Source of the DNA: Myrica gale
Lineage: Eukaryota; Streptophyta; Magnoliopsida; Fagales; Myricaceae
Length of the DNA stretch: 64,000 bases
Assembly: GCA_963930655.1 (NCBI GenBank)
Contig: OZ005611.1
Location: forward strand, 7,199,501 to 7,263,500
Direction: 5' to 3'
How positions within the stretch are numbered: position 1 is the stretch's first letter; each line of letters starts with the position of its first letter. Under the pieces are notes generated by a model. It was given only the letters and a program-made list of their open reading frames with translations, had not been told where the DNA came from and searched no databases. The position numbers were made by a program, and so were the translations under genes. This document shows positions 32,911 to 43,821 of the stretch, one piece after another.

Positions 32911-33798
32911 AACTAAAGAGCAATTAAGGGGATCAAATCAGTCCGCGAAAAGTCTAGAGAGAGAGGGTCCTCACTCTAGACTTCCCCCATTTTCTCTCTT
33001 CTGCAATCCACCCTCCAGGTCTCTTTTGTTCTCTGGGCGACGGGAGGAGGAGAACCTCTTCCCGTCGGCCCATCTCCTGACCAGTTGTCTGTTGGTTAGG
33101 AGCAATTTTTCATTGCTTTCTTGCTTTTTAAAATAACGGTGGTTTTGTTTCCTAGTGGTTTTTGCTTCAGTGATGTTGTTGCAGGGCATTTTTCGGCAAG
33201 CACGCGCCTTTTGGTCGACATCAGAGGCTCCAGATCTACGACGTCGTTCCTATCTGACGGTCCAAAACCGGCTCCTAGCTTTCCACGCACCACTCCATAG
33301 CGCGCGTGAATCTGACGCACCTAGTGTTTCTTCTTCCTTTTTTGGCCGAGCTTCTCTGTGGGCTCTTTTGTTGCAGGTGTTGGTTTTGGTCATTCATCTC
33401 AAGCGACGGTATACGCCGTTCTTGACGGAGTTGTGTTGTGCCCCGAATCTTTAAACTTGGGTTGAGTTGGTGGGTCTGTGGACCCAGATGGGTGTGGAGC
33501 TTATGGCCTGTAGTGCTAGGACCCTTATGAAACTTAGGTTGTTTTTTGCCCTTTGGGGCTTTGAAAATGATGTAGTGTCTTTGTGTCCCATTTGAAGTTT
33601 CTAGCTATGGTTAGTTTCGAATTCAACACTTGTATTTTCCTCTCCTGTGAAATAAAATCCACCTTTACTTAGGAAAAAAAAAGTAAGTAGGTTCAAATCC
33701 TCGTAAATCCATGGGCAGGAAAAAAAAAAGGGTAAAAACTAAAGAGCAAGTAGGGGAAGTCAAATCCTCGTAAACCCAGGGTAGGAAAAAAAAGTTTA
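32911..33798 (+). mobile_element. Retroposon with poly(A) ends and three related 45-bp end repeats
   Basis: A plus-strand insert with no recognisable protein ends AATAAAATCCACCTTTACTT then AGG and a run of A (about 33665-33682), a polyadenylated 3' terminus. A unit like GTAGG..TCAAATCCTCGTAAA..CCAGGG.AGG-A(n) occurs at 33683-33730 and 33745-33798, and more diverged at 32911-32953 (ACTAAAGAGCAATTAAGGGG). A 16-bp word, AAAAACTAAAGAGCAA, is identical at 32908-32923 and 33734-33749. This could be a target duplication, but the similarity runs on beyond it, so the exact structure is unclear. Confidence 0.55.
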
Positions 33799-34100
33799 CT
33801 TGTAACATTAATGGAGTTCAAGGCAAAGTTTGATACGGCCTCTAGAGTCCTACCAAAGAAAGGGATGCACTTTTTCTAGCTACGCCATCATCAACTCGTC
33901 AAGGGTATACAACATTATCTTGGTCTTGTCCTATTATTTCGTGTTGTCTTTCTATTTTTCATGTGATCCTCCGCCACAGCTTCCTGTGTTGTACAAACTA
34001 AAACTCATTTCCACCATAAAAACTGCTCAGCCGCGCGCGATAGTGTATAAGAAGCCCCAGTAAATCTTGAAACTTGTGGGGGCTAGAAACCAGAAACCTC

Positions 34101-36695
34101 ATGGAAGTTGCTGAAGACGTAGTGATTGTGGGAGGTGGGGTAGCTGGTCTTGCAACATCCTTAGGACTTCACAGGTACCTTTTCGCCCTCTTATAAGGGT
34201 GCATGCTTGTGTTTGTGTATCAGTGTATGGGTGTTAAGTTGTGGAGACTCTGTTGCAGGTTGGGCATTCGAAGCTTAGTATTGGAATCGTCGGATGATTT
34301 GAGGAGTGCAGGATATGCCTTCACAGCGTTTACCAACGCGTGGAAGGCATTAGATGCCTTAGGCATTGGTGACTTCATGCGGCAACACCACAAACGGCTT
34401 AATGGGTAACTATAGATGGCTCATCCTCTTCAACATAACCGCGAGCCTTATCTTACAAATAGGTTTTTTGTGGATGACGATTTTCCTCTTTGTCCTCTTC
34501 TCAAGCGTTTGATAAAAATACATAGAAAAGATATGGCATTAATGGAGAAAAATTTAGGAGCACACAAGGCATTTATGTGATTTGCCTACGTAGCTTGTAT
34601 TCACGACTCGTACAATCAAGGGGATGAGGTATTCAATAAATTGACTTAATATATTATCCATTTTAAAAAGAAATATGTCAGAAAATCTAGCTATCAAAGT
34701 TAGGAATACAAATTTAACATGAGCATGATCGATATAGTAAGTGAAGTTAATAGTAAAAGGGTGGTAACATTACCTCTCAAATTAAAAGGTAGAAGCTTAC
34801 GTCTCCAAATCAGAGGACTCTGCAGCGATTATGCAAACTATGCTAAAGCATGAGCAATCGAAGCATAGCATTTAGGAGTCTAGCGCAGTTATGTACAACA
34901 ATGAAAGCGGGTGGGTTACTTTTACTTGGTAGCGGTTTAGTGGCTCAGGACAAAATGTAGCCTGTTATCATCTAAGATCATTTATTAGGAATCAAAACCT
35001 TGTTGATGCGTTTTGTCAGAATGCCACTAATCTACAGAGATTTAAGTGCAGGAACCTGACCACTTCAACAATCTCGGGACTTCAAACTTCGGAGTTGCCA
35101 TTTGAGGCCAAAGGGAAACAGTAAGTAAAAGCTGAAACGCAATCTATAGGCACACTGCCTCAGTTGTTGATACTCTCTTGGTACTGGACTCAATTTTGTC
35201 CTTCAAAACTCCACAATATAGAAACTATTGCTCATTGTGTTTTTTGGGAATCATTCCTTCGATTGACCTTTCAGGCACCATTTGTTGCCATGTTATCTAA
35301 TTAGCTAATGTCGCCAAAAAATATTGACTTAATGTTGACGGATGTTTAGTCTGTCTGATGAATATTGGGGGTGTGAACTGTGATGTGCACAGAGGAGACC
35401 ATGAAGTTCGCTGTGTGAGTCGGAAGTTGCTACTGGAAGCCCTTGAAAAGGAACTTCCAATTGACACCATTAGGTACTCCTCCAAGGTGGTGTGTATTGA
35501 AGAGTCAGGCTTCTTTAAGTTGGTACATCTTGCTGATGGAACCATCCTAAAAACCAAGGTAAAACTGCTGTACCTTAATTTTATTTTGTTGAGCAAAAGC
35601 AAGAAGTATAGTGCACTGTGTGCTCATTGGATGTGTATCCAACCTTATATTTTAGATAACCAATTATGCCAAGGATAATTCCAGAGTGTTATGGCTGTAT
35701 TATAGCAAAGACAACATTTTTATTTTGTGAAACAGCTCAATAAGCATGAAACTATTTTCGTTGTGTTCATCAGTCTAAGCAATTAGGATTTAATTGTGTC
35801 ATATATTGATATTCTCAATGATAGGTGTTGATTGGGTGTGATGGAGTGAATTCAGTGGTGGGAAGGTGGCTGGGATTCAAGAAACCAGCTTTTGCAGGCA
35901 GATTTGCTATCAGAGGCTGTGTAGATTTCAAGGGTAGTCATGGATTTGAGCCCAAGTTCATGCAGTTCTTTGGAACAGGTATTCGATCAGGTGCTATTCC
36001 CCTCGATGATAGTACTGTGTACTGGTTTGTCACATGGACTCCATCCAACAAAGGTGAGACCTCTGCCCCAACTCAAAGGCTCGTTTGTTGAAGGAGTATT
36101 TGGGACTGTCACATTTGATCATCTTGTTGTTCTTGTAGAGGAAGAGCAAGAGCAGGACCCAGCTAAAATAAAGCAACTTGTGTTGAGTAGGCTTGGAAAA
36201 GTGCCTGATCAAGTAAGGGCTCTCATAGAAAACTATGATTTGGAAGGTTTTGTATCATTACCATTGAGATACAGACATCCTTGGGAGCTACTATGGGGAA
36301 ATATCAGCAAAGGCAATGTTTGTGTAGCTGGCGATGCACTTCACCCCATGACACCAGACATCGGGCAAGGCGCATGTTCTGCCTTGGAAGATAGTGTTGT
36401 TTTAGCCCGGTGTCTTGCTGAGGCTTTATTGCAAGAACCAAATGGGAAAACAAAGGAGGAATCTGAAGAAGGAAAAGAAGAAAACAAGAGGATTGAGTTG
36501 GGTCTAAAGAAGTATGCCAAGGAGAGGGCATGGAGAAGCATTGAGCTCATCAGTGTGTCCTATATTGCTGGTTTCATACAGGAGAGTCGTGGAAAAATGA
36601 TGACCCTCATGAGAGATAAGGCATTGGCTGGATTTTTGTCAGGTTTCCTGCTAAAAATTCCTGATTTTGACTGTGGGAAGCTTAATATTTATTGA
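34101..36695 (+). CDS. FAD-dependent monooxygenase, copy C (monooxygenase 2/MO1-like)
   Basis: Six exons match copy A in phase and size: 34101-34174, 34259-34405, 35052-35120, 35393-35558, 35825-36053, 36139-36695. The 1242 nt encode 413 residues. The Rossmann motif is [17 protein letters not shown] near the N-terminus, GCDGVNS is at about 156-162, and [20 protein letters not shown] follows in exon 6. One residue in exon 5 is missing relative to A ([10 protein letters not shown] against [11 protein letters not shown]), plus one more in exon 6. It is intact, with no signal peptide or membrane segment evident. A TATA-like GTGTATAAG lies at 34043-34051. Intron 2 (646 bp) is longer than its counterpart in A. 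Substrate unknown; relatives are annotated as salicylate-hydroxylase-like, which I do not claim here. Confidence 0.94.
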
Positions 36696-36777
36696 ATGCA
36701 ACCTTATACATATGCCACAATATATGCTGCTACTGTAAGATATCAAGTGTACTTGTAAGTATGGGAAAGAGAGAAGG

Positions 36778-36942
36778 TGAAGAGCCATTGTATTCATCAC
36801 TACATCTCACTTTGCCGGTTTTATACAACTAAGGGAAGGGAAGGTGATGAGCTTCTTGAGAGAGAAGTTTTTGGCTGCATACCTGCGTGGGTTGCTGTTG
36901 AAGAGGGCTGATTTTGACTGTGGGAAGCTCAGCATCTCTTGA
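36778..36942 (+). pseudogene. 3' fragment of a fourth FAD monooxygenase (copy D)
   Basis: About 82 bp after the stop of copy C, an open stretch reads FAGFIQLREGKVMSFLREKF, then LAAYLRGLLLKRADFDCGKL, then SIS and TGA at 36940-36942. It aligns with the last ~55 residues of copies A and C and is in one frame with no break. Nothing upstream of it matches the rest of exon 6, so it is a remnant of a lost tandem copy. An alternative 3' end for gene C is a less likely reading. Confidence 0.85.
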
Positions 36943-36949
36943 ACATCAT

Positions 36950-38100
36950 GACCACATTGCTCAATTTACATGCTGTCATTGTATTCTTACCATTCTTGGT
37001 TTTCGCACATGAGAAATCAAATGTAGCTTACAAGTTACCTCCTTGAGGATGTAATGATAATATTAGAAGTATAGATTATAAATAAAGATACCGTTTTCAA
37101 AAATCCCAAATACTATAGAATCTCTGGTATCTCTAGATATAGCTAAATCGATCACATAAATTTGAAGAAAAATTAAATCCCTACCCTAGTCTCTTTGAAT
37201 ATAAGTGAATGAATTGGCACCCTACTTTAATATCTTGGGTGTAATTGAATGATCACATAAAATTGAAGAAATTTTTTTCCTCGATTCTATATTCTCTAGA
37301 CATCATGTTAAAGGTTTTAATCAACTGTTAACTTCAATTGGGAAAGAATTATAGGATGTACGTTTTAAAAGCTAGAGCTATTGAATATAATTGAATCAAT
37401 TTGTGCCTTACTATAGTATCTCTTTGAATATAAATGAAGGGAAATCTTTCAATTCTAGCCTCCTAATTTTCACTCAAATATCATTTACCGGTTTAAATTA
37501 TAAATCTTATCATATTTAACTTCAAAACTACTAAAATACATTGCGCCTTGTCATAACATTCAACAATCGATATTGTACCACATAATATATTTTTATTCAT
37601 TTAAATAATAGAATCTTATTAAAAAGTGAACATCCATGTATTTTATTAGTTCAAATTAGTAAATGATACTAATGTTATAGTTATAAATTTACTATTGTAT
37701 ATTAGGTGTAATTGAAACGATTATATATTGTACATATTATTAATTTCTTATAAATTAATTACCTTTTCAACATTCTTGAAACAAATTGTCAATGGCATTT
37801 ATTATAAACTACATGTCGTAGGGTGGGCGCCTGATATGCAGATTGCGTGTCGTTTGTTTGTCGATCTCATTCGACCGGGGCTCGGCCCGTGCAACCCATC
37901 CAGGGTCAAGAGTTCTGCTTCTGCTCCAAGCTATTGAGACGTCTTTTAGAGCCATGTCGTTTTAGCTTTTCCCGTTCTCTTTCTTCTTCAACTTCTGTCA
38001 CTTTGTGACTTGCTGTGCTAAAGAAGCAGGCGTAACCCTAGCTCAAGCTCATTTCAAGGTCGATTCCTTCGAATTCTCACTCTGCTCCATTTTAGTTCTT
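36950..38100. other. AT-rich spacer before RPN3
   Basis: No gene is seen. Repeated words such as CTTTGAATATAA and TAGAATCTC point to diverged local duplication near 37100-37450. The RPN3 promoter and 5' UTR must lie toward the right end. Confidence 0.5.
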
Positions 38101-38168
38101 CTTTCCCAGTCATCAATCTACGTTGAGATTTTAATTTTGTGTGTCGATTTTGGTACAGCCTCGTCGAC

Positions 38169-41100
38169 ATGACCCAGGACGTAGAGATGAAGGAGCTCCC
38201 AGCTCCCTCCAATTCCGCTTCTTCGCCTCCTCACTCAACTCTCCACCGTAAGATCATCCTATGCATACAAATGCGTGTAGATATATGTACAGCGTGGTTT
38301 CTATTTTGTGTGAATTTCGGTCAGCGTCGTAAATTTCTAAAATTGTTCATCGGTTTTTGTCGAGTATCCCGTATATTGGGAATTACTTGTTAAAGTTTTA
38401 ATTCTTTGTTGGATTATGAGTTGTTTCAGATTTGAAGGAGATCGCGTCTCTCATTGAGACCGGTGCGTATGCCCGGGAGGTTCGACGTATAGTGCGTGCG
38501 GTCAGGCTCACGATGGCTCTGAGGCGGAAGCTCAATGCGCCGGTACTCTCTGCCTTCCTCAGCTTCGTCCTCCCCCCGGGATCTGAGTTGCACAGTCGAC
38601 TGTCCTCGTATCTTCCGAAGGTAATGTTTGAGGCCTTGTGAGTTTGGGTCCTTTGAACTTCATCTTTCTTTGTAAGTTGTATGGTAGTTCATGGAACTTT
38701 GTATGTTTTCTTGAGGGGTGGAAACTGAGTATGGAGGTATTAGGACAATGATGCACATAACATGATCTGGGATCGCCTTTTTTGAGCTTCTTTAAGTCTC
38801 ATAGATGGTCAAATTGTTTACTTTCTTGCATGATCGTTTATAGGGGTATGACCTTATGATGTAGAGGTTAGACAGGATACCCCAACATTGAGTCTATATT
38901 TTTTCCCCTTGGCACTGCTGAGGAGACCAAATCCAGGCAATTTTTGTTGTTAATTCGTCATATTCGCAATTTATACGTGGAACATTCTTCATGCTATAGA
39001 GCACTACAACTGCTAAAGACTGGTTACAGGATGATGAACATGAAATGGATGTTGACACTGCAACATCCCCGACTCAAACTCCTGGAAAACACTACTTGCC
39101 GGAGCTGGAGATTTACTGCTATTTGCTCATGCTAATATTTCTGATTGATCAGAAGAAGTACAATGAGGTAACATACTAGATCAATGCCTTTTTTAATACC
39201 CCCCCCCCCCCCAAAAAAAACCCTTTCTCATCCAAAAAAAAAACACAGACAAATTATGGTTTTAATTTCACATTGACGTCTCTCAGGCTAAACCTTGTGC
39301 CTCGGCAAGTATTGCCCGATTGAAGAACCTTAATAGGAGAACTGTTGATGTTCTAGCATCCAGGCTCTTCTTCTATTATTCTCTTAGCTATGAACTCACT
39401 GGAGATCTCGCCGAAATTAGAGGGTGAGTTTTCTTTAGTCATGACTACTCGATTCTCATCAACTAGTATTCTGTCCATATAGGGAGCCAAAGATGTATGT
39501 ATTGAATCATCTCTCACCTAATCGGATCCCGTGGATGACTTACATAAACACTCATGCCTTAACAGGAACCTCCTTGCTCTGCACCGAATTGCAACTCTGC
39601 GCCATGACGAGTTGGGTCAGGTAAAATTTAAATTGGAGATCCATGTGAATTTATATTGCAGTTTTGTGATATTTGGATATTGGTGTGATGGTGTAATGCA
39701 GGAAACACTTCTTAACCTGCTGCTTCGCAACTACCTTCATTACAACTTATATGATCAGGCAGAGAAGCTTAGGTCAAAGGCACCTCGATTTGAGGCCCAT
39801 TCAAATCAGCAGGTAAACTGTCATCATTCTTATTACGTAGCTATCTGTCTATTATACTTTTGGGGCAGTAACATGCGGCATATATGGTTGTCTTATGGGG
39901 TGGAGAATTGGATTTCTGTAACTCGAATATCAAGTTTTTAGGATTCAGTTCAGTGAAAATTATACGAATAGTGCAAGGTTGAACAACTAACGTAGAGATA
40001 TAAATGTGACATGAGAGTGCTCAGTTGGGACATCTTCTAATGTCATGCATTTTAGTCTTGTGTTCCCTCCTTCATGCTTACGTCCTATCAATCCCAGTAC
40101 TAGTCTTTACTAATGATTTTGTGCTCTATGTCGGCATCAAAGCTAATTATGATTTGTATGCTTTGGTGAATGAGCAAAAGAATTTAGTGGAAGTTTAATT
40201 TCTGTCAACCAAGATTTGCTTGAGCATTATCTGGCTGTAGAAATTTTAGGAACCATAGTGGAAAAGTTTGTTTGTTTCCAATCTTACTGATTATGGCCCT
40301 ATCAACCGGAGGGCCGACTCCTGTTTTAAAGATTTCATTTTTAAGTGCACATTCTGATCTCTCTTGCAGTTCTGCCGCTACCTCTTTTACCTAGGAAAGA
40401 TTAGGACAATTCAGTTGGAGTATACAGATGCAAAAGAATCCCTCCTACAAGCAGCTCGGAAAGCCCCTATTGCTGCACTTGGATTTCGAGTTCAATGCAA
40501 CAAGTGGGCAATCATTGTTCGCTTGCTGCTGGGAGAAATCCCCGAGAGGACTGTGTTTATGCAGAAAGGCATGGAGAAGGCTTTGAGGCCGTACTTTGAA
40601 TTGACAAATGTAAGTCTTAAGTGCTCCCATACTTGCTATATAGAATAGGGTTGTCAGCAGGTTGGACTTGGTGCAGAATGAAGATATGATGACCTCTAAG
40701 CTTTACTGATATTCCCTGAATCCAGGTTCAAGTGCAAAATAAACTGATACAATAAAGAAACGACTGAGTTTGGATCTGAATTAAAGTAGGAATGCAAGTG
40801 GAACACATATTTCATAACGATAAAGATTACCTAAAAAATTATGATTGTATTTTATGAAGATGGACAACTGATATGACAAAAGTATAGTGTAGCACCCTAT
40901 TCTAGGGAACAAGGTTGGAGAAATTGTAATTGGAGGATTGTCTTCCTTAGCTATAGAAAGTAAGAGTTTCAAAATGAAGAAGGGAAAAAAAAACAGAATA
41001 GTTATGAGGATACCCTATATGCTTTCTTGGTTGAGATTGTCACATCAGAATCCACTATTGTATAAATTGTGCTTACAATACTGTCCAAACTGAGAGTCCA

Positions 41101-41763
41101 GTTTTTCTAAATTTTCAAGTTACTATAATAATGACTAGCATGAGACTGAACTTTGTTTAGCCGGAAATATGGCCTCTTGGGAATGAATTCCTTAGTTAAG
41201 TTTCCTCAGCTTTTGTTGCTGGCATTAAGAAATTGGATCCTTTTCTTCAGGCTGTACGAATTGGTGATCTGGAGCTTTTCAGAAATGTTGCTGAGAAATT
41301 CTCTAGTACGTTCAGTTCAGACCGAACACACAATTTAATTGTCAGGCTGCGGCACAATGTCATAAGGACTGGACTACGCAACATCAGTATATCTTATTCC
41401 CGTATATCTCTGGCTGATGTTGCAAAGAAGTTGAGGTTGAACTCTGCAAACCCTGTTGCAGATGCTGAAAGTATTGTTGCAAAGGCAATCCGTGATGGAG
41501 CCATTGATGCCACCATAGATCACACAAACGGATGGATGGTATCCAAGGAGACTGGGGACATCTATTCTACAAACGAACCTCAGTTTGCATTTAACTCGAG
41601 GATTGCTTTCTGCCTCAATATGCATAATGAGGCAGTGCGTGCACTTCGATTTCCACCGAATTCTCATAAAGAGAAAGAAAGTGCAGATAAAAGGAGGGAG
41701 AGACAGCAGCAAGAACAAGAGCTTGCAAAGCACATTGCTGAGGAGGATGATGACGAGTTTTGA
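38169..41763 (+). CDS. RPN3: 26S proteasome non-ATPase regulatory subunit 3 (RPN3/PSMD3)
   Basis: It is a lid subunit of the 19S regulatory particle, cytosolic and nuclear. Eight coding exons: 38169-38247, 38430-38620, 39030-39167, 39287-39423, 39566-39620, 39702-39812, 40370-40609, 41251-41763. The 1464 nt encode 487 residues, the usual plant length. The N-terminus is [20 protein letters not shown], followed by [23 protein letters not shown]-like helices follow, then the PCI domain (about 260-425) with [20 protein letters not shown]. The tail [20 protein letters not shown], ending DDEF, is the conserved acidic end. The AG at 38156-38158 just before the ATG suggests a leader intron. All junctions are GT-AG. 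The gene is intact. Confidence 0.96.
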
Positions 41764-43821
41764 ATTCATAGTAATTGGCACAAGGCACTTTTTGTTGTTT
41801 GTTCAATGCTTTCCATGATGCTTTCTGTCACTTTGAAATTCCCTGGCAAGACGCTTTGGTTATACTTGTTGTTTGATCATCATTGATAACTTCTGTGATG
41901 TTATAGGTTTATTGTTTAGATTTGACTGATTGCTCTTCCCCCATATTGATTCCTCATCTGAAGCCCCACACGTTCCTCTTGAATATTTGGTCTTTAGTGG
42001 CTGTTGTAGTTAATCTTCTACATCTATTCCATCAGAAGAAGGTTGATCGCTTTACCCTTCGCAGTGTGGTTTGGTCAATGTTTTTCCTTTACCGCTTTCC
42101 CGGAGATATGCACAATGGGAAGCGGGATGTTGCTGCTAGGTAATATACATGGAATATATCGGGTTTAAAGATCTTTGCGAGGTTTGAGAGGAATTTTGGG
42201 CACGAGGACGGTTTTCTGGAAGGACATCCGCCAAGGTTTGAATTTAGTTGTATGTATTCCATGTCTAGATGGTTCATGCTGTTGGGAGCACTGAGCAAAA
42301 TTCTAAATATTGTCCAGAGAATATTGAGCATGGACCAAACTCTTACGTGGGTGATGGTTCCACTCTCTGCCCATCGAAAAATGTTGGAATCTGACTAGCT
42401 AATGGAAATGTTCAAATGTGAGATGTCTAAACCTTAAAATCCAGACGTACAGAGAATAGGGTTACCAGGTCAGTGGCAAATGGAGTTAGGCTGTTACCGC
42501 CAAGATTAATGAACACAAATGAGAGCATCCTCGTCTATTGAAAGGTCTAAGAGCTGAAGGGAATTGATTTCTCAGACGAGACTGTCTGAGAACATTTCTT
42601 TCCGGTCAGGGGATTTATCTACCTCCTGTTTAGCTGGTATGGCCATATTCTCTCTCATATACTGTAGGATTCCCTTGGAGATAAAATATATGTTAAATTC
42701 ATCCGTCAGTCTTGTGGTTTACACTTTTCTTAGATTAGCCCCTAGGATAATTTTTTCCTCCACATTCCCAAGTTATAACCAGTTTCTCAAGTTCCCTCGG
42801 TTCACAAGAGGTCATGAGACTTGCGGTGGCAGAGGAGAACCCTTAGATTTAGCCCCGTGTAGACTGGAACCGGGCCATTTTTGGGTTTGCTTGATTTTCA
42901 GCTAGAGGGAGGGAGGGACATGAATTTTGGAGCTAGGCATGAATTTAGCCTTACTTATCAAAACAAAACAAAAAAGAAATGAATTTAGCCTTGAAAAAAA
43001 AAATACATCATACAAATTATTATTTTTGTTGCATTTATCAACTATTAATTTTAGAGACTTCCATCTTTCAACTCAAACAATTTCTCTGATTCTCAATGAC
43101 GGGTCATCTTACAGAAGATTAATCCTTTACAAAGGCGTGTATATTTCAAAACTAGACCAAATCCATTGGACTAACATGTAAGATTGAAACTGAGAAGGAA
43201 CAAAGATAACCAGACGGGAAGTCATGGGAGAGTAATTTCTGTAGGTCCTTTGCGACGTGGACTGATACATAATATGGAGTTGACAGGAGATTTCTAGTCC
43301 TGGTTCTTCGGTCCTTCTACGCGTCCAGCTTTTAGACTACGGGACTGTGAGACTCACACCCAAGACGAATGAAAAAATCCGCATCAAGTTTCAAAATACA
43401 TTGCAGGTATATTTTGATACAAATCAGAACTGCCAATGCTATTGATATAAGAAACTTGAAAATCAGATTTTGGCAACGACCGAATTTACTCTATTAGTTC
43501 ACTTGCCACTAAGCAATGTCAAGAAACTCCGTTCCTTTGTACGTATTGCATGAAAGCAGATTAACCAAAAAACAATCCGCTTCCAGCAAGTTTACCAAAA
43601 AGATAACAGATCACTTGTTCCTATCTTCAATATCACTTATATTGATCTTCTGTTGAGTACAAAACTTACATTATGAGAATTTCCCACGGATTGACATGGA
43701 TGAGCTTATCTAAATCCAATTCCTAGCCGAGACAAAAGCAGTGCAACAAAGAAACGACAGACAAAACATACATATTCAATTAGTTTCATAAAGGTTTAGC
43801 TTCTACAGTTGTAGCTACCAT
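41764..43821. other. Convergent spacer between RPN3 and TRAPPC2L
   Basis: It holds the two 3' UTRs and anonymous sequence. Apart from a tiny LINE-tail insertion at 42953 I see nothing definable; the small open frames lack recognisable features. Confidence 0.5.
42953..42978 (+). mobile_element. Ultra-short LINE-tail insertion (26 bp)
   Basis: ACTTATCAAAAC followed by A-rich sequence sits between two copies of ATGAATTTAGCCTT (42939-42952 and 42979-42992). ACTTATCA-A(n) is the 3' terminus of the LINE family at 11284, 15270 and 18004. Only the last eight bases of the element plus its tail were inserted. Confidence 0.82.

Noticed and set aside
33690-33720. Possible tRNA gene because of GGTTCAAATCC
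   Set aside because: No A box, acceptor stem or anticodon arm can be drawn around it; the word is part of a short repeated unit.
32924-33733. Clean LINE insertion with a 16-bp target duplication
   Set aside because: The flanking similarity continues beyond the 16 bp into a longer diverged repeat, so the target-duplication reading is not secure.
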